49,918 nucleotides of DNA from Ga0074130 sp035492055 (lineage in GTDB: Bacteria > Pseudomonadota > Gammaproteobacteria > Burkholderiales > Rhodocyclaceae): the NCBI GenBank assembly GCA_035492055.1, contig DATJJR010000003.1:1-49918 (forward strand). Direction: 5' to 3'. Position numbers and translations under genes: made by a program. Shown here in pieces: positions 17,640 through 26,398 of the stretch. Numbering within the stretch: the stretch's first letter is position 1; each line of letters opens with the position of its first letter. The notes under the pieces were generated by a model. That model was given only the letters and a program-made list of their open reading frames with translations. It was not told the origin of the DNA and did no database searches.

Positions 17640-17657
17640 GTTGCGCGTGAAAACCGC

Positions 17658-18917
17658 TTAAGCGGCCTCTCCACTCAGCATCTGGTTCAAGCGCTTGTGG
17701 TCAAGTTCCTTTTCCCAGGCCGACACAACGACACACGCAACGCCATTGCCGACGATGTTGGTCAATGCACGACATTCGCTCATGAAGCGGTCGATGCCAA
17801 GGATCAGCACCATGCCCGCAACCGGCAGTGTCGGTACGACGGCCAACGTTGCGGCCAGCGTGATGAAGCCGGCACCGGTGATGCCGCTGGCGCCCTTCGA
17901 GGTCAACATCGCAACAGCGAGAATCAAGGCCTCCTGCTCCCACGTCAGGTCGATGTTCAAGGCTTGCGCAATGAAGATCACGGCCAACGTCATGTAGATA
18001 TTGGTGCCATCCAGATTGAACGAGTAACCGGTCGGAATCACGAGGCCAACCACCGAACGCGAGCAGCCGAGCTTTTCCATTTTCTCCATCAGCTGCGGCA
18101 GCGCGGCTTCAGAGGAGCTGGTACCGAGCACGATGGCAAGCTCTTCCTTGATGTAGGCAAGGAAACGCACGATGCTGAAACCGGTAATGCGTGCGACGAT
18201 GCCCAGCACAACCAGCACGAACAGGATCGCGGTCAGGTAGAAGCAGCCGATCAACTTCAGCATCGGAATCAAGGAAGCGATGCCGTACTTGCCGATGGTG
18301 AAAGCCATGGCACCGAAGGCGCCAATCGGAGCCACCTTGGTCACGATGTTCACGATACGGAAGAACACCTTGGAAATCTGGCCGATGAAGTCGTTGATCA
18401 ACGCGCCCTTCTCACCCAGGATCGACAATGCCGAACCGAACAGGAGCGCAGCAAACAGAATCTGCAGGATGTCGCCCTTGGCAAACGCATCGGTCATCGT
18501 CTCAGGGATGATGTGCAGCAGGAAATCGGCGGCATTCTGCGCCTTCGCCTGGTTCGTGTAGTTGGCGATGCTCTTGGTATCGATCGTGGTCGGATCGACA
18601 TTGAAGCCGGCGCCTGGATGCATCAGATGCGCGGCGAAGAGACCGATGATCAGGGCCAGTGTCGACATGACTTCAAAATAGATCAGCGCCTTGCCGCCGA
18701 CACGACCGACCTTGCCGAGGCTCTGCATGCCTGCAATACCGCTAACGACAGTACAGAAGATGATCGGGCCGATCAACATGCGGATCAGCTTGATGAAAGC
18801 ATCACCAAGGGGCTTCATGTCGACGCCCAGATCCGGGTAGTAGTGACCCAGCAGAATGCCGATGGCAACGCCGATCAGCACCTGCACGTACAGAATTCGA
18901 TAAAACGGCTTCTTCAT
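17658..18917 (-). CDS. dctA: C4-dicarboxylate:cation symporter DctA
   Basis: An inner-membrane symporter of 419 residues in the DAACS/glutamate-transporter family, taking up succinate, fumarate and malate. It has the hydrophobic helices, the serine-rich re-entrant loop GTSSSEAALPQL, the second hairpin SKGASGITGAGF, the substrate and sodium motif NLDGTNIYM, and the late IDRFMSECRALTNIVGNG stretch. The length matches the family (about 420-440). The ATG at 18917 follows AGGAGAGG. It lies next to the lactate operon, fitting growth on organic acids. The 205 bases upstream hold its promoter; I looked for a sigma-54 -24/-12 pair there and did not find one. No DctB/DctD genes are nearby. Confidence 0.94.
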   Translation of the reverse strand: MKKPFYRILYVQVLIGVAIGILLGHYYPDLGVDMKPLGDAFIKLIRMLIGPIIFCTVVSGIAGMQSLGKVGRVGGKALIYFEVMSTLALIIGLFAAHLMHPGAGFNVDPTTIDTKSIANYTNQAKAQNAADFLLHIIPETMTDAFAKGDILQILFAALLFGSALSILGEKGALINDFIGQISKVFFRIVNIVTKVAPIGAFGAMAFTIGKYGIASLIPMLKLIGCFYLTAILFVLVVLGIVARITGFSIVRFLAYIKEELAIVLGTSSSEAALPQLMEKMEKLGCSRSVVGLVIPTGYSFNLDGTNIYMTLAVIFIAQALNIDLTWEQEALILAVAMLTSKGASGITGAGFITLAATLAVVPTLPVAGMVLILGIDRFMSECRALTNIVGNGVACVVVSAWEKELDHKRLNQMLSGEAA

Positions 18918-19089
18918 TTCCTCTCCTGAACAGCGTTTGCAACGTTATATGGCTTGTTTTAACAACGGATTGAAAGCTGACTGTCACGAATGTCATCAAA
19001 AAAAGGTTCTGTTACATTCAACCCTTTAATACCTGCAGCACTATGACCGAGAAGGCTGACGCAAAGCTGTCTTCGCATTGTCATCGTGC

Positions 19090-19122
19090 AAGAAAAGACG
19101 GGACGTTGAGATACCGTCCCGT
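19090..19122 (-). terminator. intrinsic terminator of the lipid-transport operon
   Basis: Immediately after the lipoprotein stop codon, minus-strand ACGGGACG (19122-19115) pairs with CGTCCCGT (19105-19098) around a nine-base loop. The tract CTTTTCTT follows. The position and T-rich tail support termination of the ppx-mla run here. Confidence 0.82.
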
Positions 19123-19683
19123 TCAATGACAGGATTGGCGTACCCAATCCTGTAATTGGTGTGCAAAGTCGTCGGTCACCTCAGCGCTGGCGACAACACC
19201 GCTTTTTGCATTGCTGCCGGCCGGACGCGACAGACTGAAGATCTTGCGTGCAAGCAGATTCTGACTTGCATCGTAGAGCGCCGCGCGCGTATCGAGTTGC
19301 AAACGGCTGGCTTCTGGCGCATCAAATACCTGGACGAAATCGTCGAGATCGATATGCAAGCGACAACCCTTCGCCGCCTCGCTGCCCATGTTGCCGATCA
19401 GGCCGCGTTTCAGGCGCGTCTCGATCAGATCAGCCGGCTGCGCCGACCACCGCGTCTCACCATATTGCTCACGGCGACTGCCGTCGGCAGCATAAGCAAG
19501 ACGGTAATACATGGCATTTCCGTTCATCCAGGTTGATGGCGATACATCCAGGCTGCGCAGTGGCGCCGACAAATCCGGCGGCGTGCCCGGCAGATCGTAA
19601 TGCGCAACCTCGGGTTGTCGCTGCGGCGTAATACCGCATGCAGAAAGCAGGAGCGAAACAAACACAATGCGCGAAATCTTCAT
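19123..19683 (-). CDS. ABC-type transport auxiliary lipoprotein (PqiC/DUF330-like)
   Basis: A 186-residue lipoprotein with a signal peptide ending in the lipobox LSAC (Cys16), so it should be lipidated and, lacking an Asp at +2, probably sorted to the outer membrane. The remainder matches the ABC-transporter auxiliary pattern: an N-terminal HYDLPG strand (like the YYxL start of this family), a core strand with RLAYADG-like text, a helix at PADLIETRLKRGL, and a C-terminal DFAHQLQDWVRQ helix. As last gene of the MlaE-F-D run it probably forms the outer-membrane side of a lipid transport path, replacing the soluble carrier MlaC, which is not seen here. A terminator follows directly. Confidence 0.8.
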   Translation of the reverse strand: MKISRIVFVSLLLSACGITPQRQPEVAHYDLPGTPPDLSAPLRSLDVSPSTWMNGNAMYYRLAYAADGSRREQYGETRWSAQPADLIETRLKRGLIGNMGSEAAKGCRLHIDLDDFVQVFDAPEASRLQLDTRAALYDASQNLLARKIFSLSRPAGSNAKSGVVASAEVTDDFAHQLQDWVRQSCH

Positions 19684-19724
19684 GGCGTGGCCTATGCGTT
19701 CTCGTATGCTTTTTGTAGATCAGC

Positions 19725-20606
19725 TCAGGGCTTGAAGCCCTGCTCGCCCGGCCCCGGACGCGCCGGCGGTTGACCGAAAATCAGCGATTGCGGGTTGTTG
19801 TCAAGCTTCTCGATCAGATGCGACAGTTGTTGCGTGGTGACCGACAATTCCTTCATCAAGGCATTCGCACGCGGCAATGTCGCCTGCGCATCAGCCCCAC
19901 TGCCCAACAGCGTATTGAGGCGATCAGCCACATCGTCGACATGATTGGCAGCCTTGCGGATATCGGTCATCACCGGTCGCGCCGTATCGCTGGTTTGTTC
20001 CAGGCTGTGCATCGTGGCGCGCAGTTGACTTACGACCTGCGGCAGATCCTTGAGGCTGTCCGACGCCGTCGCAGCGTTGGCAATGGTGCGCTCAAGATTG
20101 GCAGCATTCTTGTCACTCAACACGCGATCAAGGCGCGCCATCACAGCCGACAATTGCTTCACCATGTCCGCCGCATGATCCGACAGCACGTCGAACAACG
20201 CAGGCTGCAACACGATGCGTGGCAATTCGCCTGATGGTGCAGTCAGCGGCGCGGGATTGTCACCATTGTCGTCAAGCGAAATATAGGTCAGGCCGGTAAT
20301 GCCCTGGCTGGTCAATGTCGCCGTGGTGCCTTGTGTCAGCTCGATATCCTTGTCGAGACTGATACGCACGACAATGAGACGCTTGTCCTTCGGGTCAATG
20401 CCGATGTCCTCGACCTTGCCGGCGCGAATGCCGCGATAGCGCACCAGCGCCTCGTTGTTCAATCCGCCAACGCCGTCGCGCGTTTCAAGCAGGTAATAGG
20501 ACAGCTCGTCCTTGTCCTGCCGGAACCACCAGATCGCGGCGGCTGAGGCGATACCGAGCAGCAAGACAAATAGGCCCGCAGCCAGTGCGTAGGAACGGTT
20601 TTCCAT
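19725..20606 (-). CDS. mlaD: MCE-domain lipid-binding protein (MlaD family)
   Basis: A 293-residue membrane-anchored protein with one N-terminal helix (about 7-29). One MCE domain follows (about 38-118), with YRGIRAGKVEDIGIDP and LTSQGITGLTYISLDD, which correspond to the ring-forming beta barrel and pore loop. A long helical tail (about 140-275) could build a tube or needle, as in longer MlaD/PqiB relatives. MCE proteins form hexameric rings that carry lipids between the two membranes. The ATG at 20606 is two bases from the end of the ATPase gene, so the genes are co-transcribed. The tail is longer than that of Escherichia coli MlaD (183 residues in total). Lipid cargo and direction are unknown. 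Confidence 0.85.
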   Translation of the reverse strand: MENRSYALAAGLFVLLLGIASAAAIWWFRQDKDELSYYLLETRDGVGGLNNEALVRYRGIRAGKVEDIGIDPKDKRLIVVRISLDKDIELTQGTTATLTSQGITGLTYISLDDNGDNPAPLTAPSGELPRIVLQPALFDVLSDHAADMVKQLSAVMARLDRVLSDKNAANLERTIANAATASDSLKDLPQVVSQLRATMHSLEQTSDTARPVMTDIRKAANHVDDVADRLNTLLGSGADAQATLPRANALMKELSVTTQQLSHLIEKLDNNPQSLIFGQPPARPGPGEQGFKP

Positions 20607-20608
20607 GG

Positions 20609-21463
20609 CTAATAACCTGCCTTTTGCAATGCGCCTTTGGCGCGCTCTGAACGGAAGAAATTTTCGATGAACGGGTGATCGACGGCGACCACTTCCGGAA
20701 TGCTGCCATAAGCCAGAATGCGCTGCTCGGCGAGCACGGCGATCTTGGTCGACAAAGCCATCAGCGTATCGAGGTCGTGCGTCACGAGGACAACAGTCAA
20801 GCCAAGCGCCGACGACAAACCGCGAATCAGCCGCACAAAACTTTCCGAACGATCCGGATCAAGACCGGCTGTGGGTTCGTCGAGCAACAGCAGCTCCGGC
20901 TCCAATGCCAAAGCGCGCGCCAGCGCAACGCGCTTGATCATGCCACCGGACAACTCCGCTGGCATCAACAACGCATGTTCGGGCAAAAGTTCGACCAGCG
21001 ACAACTTCAGCATGACCAGATCGCGAATCGTGGCTTCGTCAAGCTGGCGCAGTTCACGCAGGGGAAACGCAATGTTGTCGAAAACACTGAAGGCGGAAAA
21101 CAGCGCACCCTGTTGAAACAACATGCCGAAACGCTGACGCAGCGCACGTTCGCGCTGAATGCTGCCACCAAACAAAGGTTCGCCGAACAGTTTGATCACG
21201 CCGCGCGTTGGTGTCAGCAGACCGCTCATCTGCCGCAACAAGGTTGTCTTGCCGCTACCGGAACCACCGACGAGCGAAACCACTTCACCGGCTTCAATGT
21301 CGAGATTCAGGCCGCGATGAATCCACGTCCGGCCAAAACGCATGGACACGTCGCGAATCTCGATGACTGGCGGGCAGCTCGGGGAAATCGTACTGGCAGG
21401 TGAAGCAACGCCTCCCTCTTTCCCTGAAAGTCCGGAATCCATATCGCGCCTATCGTCGCTCAT
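20609..21463 (-). CDS. mlaF: lipid ABC transporter ATP-binding protein (MlaF family)
   Basis: A 284-residue ABC ATPase with Walker A GGSGSGKTT (66-74), Q-loop LFQQGALF, signature LSGGMIKRVALARAL, Walker B LLLLDEPTAGLDP and switch histidine in LVTHDL. The sequence FRSERAKGAL near the C-terminus is MlaF-like. An N-terminal extension of about 33 residues is poorly conserved in style and could be unstructured. The start ATG overlaps the permease stop by four bases. It powers lipid movement with the MlaE-like permease. It could equally be called Ttg2A or MkL; the family is not in doubt. Confidence 0.9.
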   Translation of the reverse strand: MSDDRRDMDSGLSGKEGGVASPASTISPSCPPVIEIRDVSMRFGRTWIHRGLNLDIEAGEVVSLVGGSGSGKTTLLRQMSGLLTPTRGVIKLFGEPLFGGSIQRERALRQRFGMLFQQGALFSAFSVFDNIAFPLRELRQLDEATIRDLVMLKLSLVELLPEHALLMPAELSGGMIKRVALARALALEPELLLLDEPTAGLDPDRSESFVRLIRGLSSALGLTVVLVTHDLDTLMALSTKIAVLAEQRILAYGSIPEVVAVDHPFIENFFRSERAKGALQKAGY

Positions 21464-22596
21464 ATGCCGGCATTTCTCGAAAAGATCGCAAACACGGCAT
21501 CGATCAGGATAACAACCGTGATCGCGCTAACGACGGAATCGGTCGTATTGGCCGACAGGCTTTCGGTATTCGGCCGTACGCGCAATCCGAAATGGCAGGC
21601 GACAAGTGCAATCGCCATACCGAAGCTCACGCCCTTGGCAAGCGCCAGCCAGAGATTGGCGACAGGCACGACCTTGGGCAGCGTCGCGAGGAAAAAGCCC
21701 CAGGAAATATCGAGCTGAATTTGTGCCGATGCCATGCCGCCGAGCAATGCAGCGGCAATTGTCCACAACACCAGCAAAGGCATCGCCACACCGAGCGCCA
21801 GTACCTTGGGAAACACCAGGCGCAGTGAACGCTGTATGCCCATTGCGGCAAGCGCTTCAATCTCCTCGGTCACACGCATCACGCCCAGTTGCGCGGTCAT
21901 GGCCGAGCCTGAGCGTCCGGCAACAAGCACGGCAACAAGCAACGGTCCCAATTCGCGAATCACACCCAGACCAAGGATGTTAATGATGAATACTTCTGCC
22001 CCGAACTGTTTCAACTGCAGTGACGACAAATACGACAGCACCACGCCGATGAGAAAACCGACCAGCGCCGTCACCGGCATCGCCTTGACACCAACCTTGA
22101 AAATATTTGCGCCAATCTCGCGGGCCGGAATCTCGCGCGGGAAACGACACAGGTAGATGCAACCAAGCACCATCTGGCCAAACAACTCGATGATGTCGGT
22201 TGCATGCTGCAAAAGATCCAGCGCCTTGTCGCCGATGGCCTGTACACGCGCAAACGGGCGTGGCTGTACAGGCTTTGCCGGCGGACAGGCATCCGCAGCG
22301 GACAGCCTGGCAAAGATCTTTCTTTGTACCGCCGTCAGCTCTGCATTCTCAGGCAGCGTGCGCCCCCAGGTTTGCCACAGCAAGACGGCACCCGTACTGT
22401 CGATTGCGTCGATGCTGCTGCAATCCCAACGCAAGCCAGGCTTGGCTTCAAGCGCTGCCAATTCGGCACGCAGCGTTTCGAATTCGCGCCCGACCACGGA
22501 CAAGGTCCATGTGCCCGTCAGCCGAGCAAGCGCGCCATTCTCATCGGCAACGCACTCGACGCCTGCACAGCGAACGTAATGGCGGCCGAGAGCCAT
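21460..22596 (-). CDS. mlaE: MlaE-type lipid ABC permease with N-terminal STAS domain
   Basis: A 378-residue protein in two parts. Residues 1-105 resemble a STAS domain (LTGTWTL, then LRWDCSSIDAIDSTGAVLLWQ), the fold of the separate MlaB protein in Escherichia coli. Residues 120-378 are the MlaE permease, with the signature RELGPLLVAVLVAGRSGSAM followed by QLGVMRVTEEIEALAAMG, and five to six hydrophobic segments. The fusion would bring the MlaB function into the permease. ppx ends one base before its ATG, with an AAGGA site inside the ppx 3' end, so the two are translationally linked. It overlaps mlaF by four bases. The order is therefore ppx-mlaE-mlaF-mlaD-lipoprotein. Confidence 0.88.
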   Translation of the reverse strand: MALGRHYVRCAGVECVADENGALARLTGTWTLSVVGREFETLRAELAALEAKPGLRWDCSSIDAIDSTGAVLLWQTWGRTLPENAELTAVQRKIFARLSAADACPPAKPVQPRPFARVQAIGDKALDLLQHATDIIELFGQMVLGCIYLCRFPREIPAREIGANIFKVGVKAMPVTALVGFLIGVVLSYLSSLQLKQFGAEVFIINILGLGVIRELGPLLVAVLVAGRSGSAMTAQLGVMRVTEEIEALAAMGIQRSLRLVFPKVLALGVAMPLLVLWTIAAALLGGMASAQIQLDISWGFFLATLPKVVPVANLWLALAKGVSFGMAIALVACHFGLRVRPNTESLSANTTDSVVSAITVVILIDAVFAIFSRNAGI

Positions 22597-22597
22597 C

Positions 22598-24094
22598 TCA
22601 GGTGTGATCCTTTATTTTCAGATTCACACCCAGTGTATGCCACTGCCGCGCCTCGTCATCAAGTGCTGCGGCAGTCAGCGGCATCTCAGCCAGCCAGCCT
22701 TCCGGCACACTGAGCTGATAACTCTTCGGCGTGGCTGCCGTGCAGATATCCGGCAGTGGACGCGAATCACGCGCACGGTGCAGCACGACGGCAGTGCGCA
22801 AGCAGAAGATCAACAACCACTCCATCGGATCGCGTGCCAAGGGCTGTACACGTTCAAGCTTGCCGCGATGTCCCAGCACAATGCGTGCAAGACGCGCCTG
22901 GTCGCGCTTGGAAAAGCCCGGCATGTCAGCGTTCTCGAGCATGTAGGCACTGTGCTTGTGGTAACTCGAATGCGCGACGGAGATGCCAACCTCATGAAGT
23001 CGTGCTGCCCAAGACAGGAATTGGGCGTCAACATGCTCACCATCTTCGGCCGCCGGCAGGATCTGGCGCAGGAAGGCCAACGCCGTCGCTTCGACACGCG
23101 ATGCCTGCTCGGCATCAACACCATAGCGCCGCTGAAAATTCTTGACCGTGGCTTCGCGCAAATCGTCATGGTGGCTGCGGCCAAACAAGTCATACAGCAC
23201 GCCAAGACGCAGTGCACCGTCCGAGAATTCCATGTGTTCGATATCGAAAGCCTTGAACACCGCCGACATGATCGACAGGCCTCCAGCCAGCACCGGCATG
23301 CGATCGCCGCGCAAACCCTCAAGCTTGAGTTGGTGCACGTTGCCAGCCTTGTCCAGCATTTCCGCAAGGCGGGCCATGCCTTCAAGCGTAATGCCTTCAT
23401 CGTAGCCGCGACCCACCAAGCCGTTCAGCTCGAGCAAGTCGGCGATGGCACGTGCCGTCCCGGACGAACCGACTGCTGTCTCCCAGCCCGTCTCGCGGTA
23501 GGCCTGCACGATGGTCTGCAGCTCCTGGCCGGCAGCCAGTTCCGCCTCATGGAACATCTTCCTGCTGAAGCTGCCGCCAGGAAAGAAGCGCAGGCTGTAA
23601 CTGACACAACCCATGTAAAGCGACTCAAGCTGCAACGGCTTGAAATTGCGACCGATGATGAATTCGGTGGAGCCGCCGCCGATATCCACCACCAACTGCT
23701 GACGGCGAGGATTCGGCAGCGAGTGGGCAACGCCGAGATAGATCAGACGCGCCTCTTCACGGCCGGCAATGATTTCGATCGGGAAACCGAGTGCAGCCTC
23801 GGCTTGTGCCAGAAAGGCCGCGCCATTCTTGGCAACACGCAAGGTATTGGTAGCAACAGCACGCACCGCTTCGGGAGGAAATCCACGCAGGCGCTCACCG
23901 AACTTGGCCATCGCGGCGAGACCGCGCACTTGAGATTCTTCATCCAAGCGCTTGTCCGTCCCCAGACCGGCACCTAAACGAACGGTTTCCTTGATGCCGT
24001 CCAGTTCGTAAATCTGGTTGCCGCGCACCTGTCCGACCTGAAGCCGAAAGCTGTTTGACCCCAAATCGACTGCTGCAATCAGCTCGTATTCCAA
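22598..24094 (-). CDS. ppx: exopolyphosphatase (Ppx/GppA family)
   Basis: A 498-residue phosphatase that removes terminal phosphates from polyphosphate, or cleaves pppGpp. The N-terminal actin-like ATPase half begins AAVDLGSNSFRLQVGQ, contains AVATNTLR and the second phosphate motif VVDIGGGSTEFI, and continues with GSSGTARAI. The C-terminal half is the HD-like helical domain seen in long Ppx proteins. The start codon is TTG at 24094, supported by GGGAG ten bases upstream and by the immediate AVDLGSNSF motif; no in-frame ATG suits. It is divergent from ppk across 183 bases, with a Pho-box-like array in between. The stop lies one base before mlaE. Confidence 0.94.
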   Translation of the reverse strand: MEYELIAAVDLGSNSFRLQVGQVRGNQIYELDGIKETVRLGAGLGTDKRLDEESQVRGLAAMAKFGERLRGFPPEAVRAVATNTLRVAKNGAAFLAQAEAALGFPIEIIAGREEARLIYLGVAHSLPNPRRQQLVVDIGGGSTEFIIGRNFKPLQLESLYMGCVSYSLRFFPGGSFSRKMFHEAELAAGQELQTIVQAYRETGWETAVGSSGTARAIADLLELNGLVGRGYDEGITLEGMARLAEMLDKAGNVHQLKLEGLRGDRMPVLAGGLSIMSAVFKAFDIEHMEFSDGALRLGVLYDLFGRSHHDDLREATVKNFQRRYGVDAEQASRVEATALAFLRQILPAAEDGEHVDAQFLSWAARLHEVGISVAHSSYHKHSAYMLENADMPGFSKRDQARLARIVLGHRGKLERVQPLARDPMEWLLIFCLRTAVVLHRARDSRPLPDICTAATPKSYQLSVPEGWLAEMPLTAAALDDEARQWHTLGVNLKIKDHT

Positions 24095-24214
24095 TCTGCG
24101 CTCACTCCCAAAAGTGCGTCGATTCTAGCATTCGGTATGCATGCCCCATCTGCTTTCCCGAACATGCAGGACAGAAACGAGGACATAAACAACGGATGGA
24201 AAATACTTGAGAGG

Positions 24215-24253
24215 ATGTCATCTTAATGAAACAGAAATGACACAGAATGTGAC
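24215..24253 (-). promoter_or_regulatory. candidate Pho-box array between ppx and ppk
   Basis: Reading the minus strand, TGTCAT (24242-24237), TTTCAT (24231-24226) and TGACAT (24220-24215) recur every 11 bases, and a related TCACAT lies 10 bases before them. A PhoB box is two CTGTCAT-like half sites 11 bases apart, so this resembles one box plus extra copies, oriented toward ppx. TATTTT (24205-24200) lies ten bases after the last repeat and could serve as its -10 element. The ppk side could also be affected. Assignment is inference from spacing and half-site match only. Confidence 0.5.
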
Positions 24254-24277
24254 CAACTGCACTTTCGGCATACATCC

Positions 24278-26398
24278 ATGAACTCGCCCGCCCTGCCACG
24301 ACAAGTCGCGCCTGAACGTTTTCTTAACCGGGAACTCTCCTTCCTCGAATTCAATCGCCGGGTGTTGGCACAAGCGGCCGACCCTGCGGTGCCGTTGCTG
24401 GAACGCCTCAAGTTCATCTGCATCGTCTCGTCCAACATGGACGAATTCTTCGAAATTCGCGTTGCCGGTATCAAGGAGCAACTCAAGCTCGGCAGCGCCC
24501 TGCCGGCCAATGACGGCCTGCTCCCGCAGGAGGCTTTCCGTCGTGTCGGCATGCAAGCCCATGGCATCATTGCCGAACAATATGCCCTGCTGAACGATAC
24601 TCTCCTGCCCGCACTCGCGGCCGAAGGTATTGCTTTCCTGCGCCGTTCGCAATGGACACCTGAACAGCAGGAATGGATACATGCCTACTTCCTGCGCGAA
24701 GTCATGCCATTGCTCACACCGATCGGGCTTGATCCGTCGCATCCCTTCCCGCGCGTGCTCAACAAGAGCTTGAATTTCGCCGTGGAGCTGGATGGCACCG
24801 ATGCCTTCGGACGCAATGGCGGTGCGGCCATCGTGCAGGCGCCACGTGCACTACCGCGCGTGATTCAATTGCCGAAGGAACTGACCGGCCTCGACCATGG
24901 TTTCGTGTTCCTCTCGTCGATGCTGCATCAGCACGTCGGCGAACTGTTTTCCGGCATGGACGTGTTGGGCTGCTACCAGTTCCGTGTCACTCGCAACTCG
25001 GATCTTTTCGTCGACGACGAAGAAATCAAGAACCTGCGCACTGCGCTACAAGGAGAATTGCCGCAACGCCACTTTGGCGATGCCGTTCGCCTCGAAGTCG
25101 CCGACAACTGCTCCGTCGTGATGTCAAACTTCCTGTTGCAGCAGTTTGGCCTCAAGACCGAGGATCTGTATCGCGCACCTGGCATCGTCAATCTCGTGCG
25201 CCTGATGTCGGTGCCCGATCTCATTGATCGTCCCGACCTCAAGTACCGCCCCTTCCAGCCATCACTGCCCAAAACACTGAGCAAGCGTCACGACATCTTC
25301 GACAGCATCAAGAAGCAGGATATTCTGCTGCATCACCCGTTTCAATCGTTCGAGCCAGTCATTCAATTGCTCGAACAAGCAGCCGATGACCCTGCCGTGG
25401 TGGCCATCAAGATGACGGTGTATCGCACTGGCATCGATTCGGTGTTGATGGATCACTTACTGCGTGCCGCCCAGAAGGGCAAGGAAGTTACGGTTGTGGT
25501 CGAGTTGATGGCTCGCTTCGATGAAGAAGCCAATCTAAACATCGCCGCGCGGCTTGAAGAAGTCGGTGCACACGTGGTTTACGGTGTCGTCGGCTACAAG
25601 ACACACGCCAAGATGTTGATGGTGCTGCGCCGCGAACTGGACAACAAGAAGACGGTCTTTCGTCGCTACGTCCACCTCTCCAGCGGCAACTACCATCCAC
25701 GCACGACGCGTTTCTACACCGACTTCGGCCTGCTCACCTGCAATGATGAGATCGGCGACGACGTCAATGAAATCTTCAAGCAGCTCACAGGCCTCGGCAA
25801 GGCACGCAAGCTCAAGCATCTGTGGCAAGCACCGTTCACGCTGCATGCAAACCTGGTTGAATCGATCCGCAAGGAAATCGAAATTGCCAAGGCCGGCCGC
25901 AAGGCACGCATCATTGCCAAGATGAACTCGCTGCTCGAGCGGCAGATCATCGAAGCACTCTACGAAGCCAGCCAGGCCGGTGTGGAAATCGATCTCATCG
26001 TGCGCGGAGTCTGCGCCCTGCGTCCCGGGGTCAAGGGACTGTCGGACAATATTCGCGTCCGTTCCGTCATCGGTCGTTTCCTCGAACACCATCGCATATT
26101 TTGTTTCCATGCCGACGGCGCAGAGCTGGTGTATCTGTCATCGGCCGACTGGATGGAGCGCAATTTCTTCCGCCGCATCGAAATCTGCTTCCCCATTCTG
26201 GACGCCAAGCTCAAGCGCCGCGTACTCAAGGAAGGCCTGCGCGTGTATCTGGCTGACAACACACAAGCATGGGAAATGGACAGCGAAGGCAGTTATGCGT
26301 TGCCGCAAACGCGACGCACACGCAACGTGGCGCAGGAAGTGTTGCTGGAAAGCCTTTCGGGTACAACGATCCAGGAGATCGAGGAAACCGAAGAGTAG
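24278..26398 (+). CDS. ppk: polyphosphate kinase 1
   Basis: A 706-residue PPK1 that reversibly makes inorganic polyphosphate from ATP. The four-domain layout is complete: N-terminal helical domain (NRELSFLEFNRRVL), head domain (SNMDEFFEIRVAG), and the two phospholipase-D-like catalytic domains. The latter contain HHPFQSFEPV, KMTVYRTG, a histidine in YVHLSSGNYHP, and the second histidine region CFHADGAELVYLSSADWMERN. The length is typical. No obvious ribosome site precedes the ATG at 24278, but the conserved region starts within 20 residues, so the start cannot be far off. It is divergent from ppx and ends on the base before the convergent diguanylate cyclase stop. Confidence 0.97.
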   Translation: MNSPALPRQVAPERFLNRELSFLEFNRRVLAQAADPAVPLLERLKFICIVSSNMDEFFEIRVAGIKEQLKLGSALPANDGLLPQEAFRRVGMQAHGIIAEQYALLNDTLLPALAAEGIAFLRRSQWTPEQQEWIHAYFLREVMPLLTPIGLDPSHPFPRVLNKSLNFAVELDGTDAFGRNGGAAIVQAPRALPRVIQLPKELTGLDHGFVFLSSMLHQHVGELFSGMDVLGCYQFRVTRNSDLFVDDEEIKNLRTALQGELPQRHFGDAVRLEVADNCSVVMSNFLLQQFGLKTEDLYRAPGIVNLVRLMSVPDLIDRPDLKYRPFQPSLPKTLSKRHDIFDSIKKQDILLHHPFQSFEPVIQLLEQAADDPAVVAIKMTVYRTGIDSVLMDHLLRAAQKGKEVTVVVELMARFDEEANLNIAARLEEVGAHVVYGVVGYKTHAKMLMVLRRELDNKKTVFRRYVHLSSGNYHPRTTRFYTDFGLLTCNDEIGDDVNEIFKQLTGLGKARKLKHLWQAPFTLHANLVESIRKEIEIAKAGRKARIIAKMNSLLERQIIEALYEASQAGVEIDLIVRGVCALRPGVKGLSDNIRVRSVIGRFLEHHRIFCFHADGAELVYLSSADWMERNFFRRIEICFPILDAKLKRRVLKEGLRVYLADNTQAWEMDSEGSYALPQTRRTRNVAQEVLLESLSGTTIQEIEETEE

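Noticed and set aside
17697..18929. Plus-strand open frame of 410 codons over dctA
   Set aside because: Antisense to a clear DctA; highly charged, His-, Asp- and Gln-rich translation typical of a reverse-strand shadow.
18918..19089. Sigma-54 promoter upstream of dctA
   Set aside because: A TTGCA is present on the minus strand, but no GG element lies at the required distance, so the pair is absent.
22604..23977. Plus-strand open frame of 457 codons over ppx
   Set aside because: Antisense shadow; ppx is firmly identified on the minus strand.
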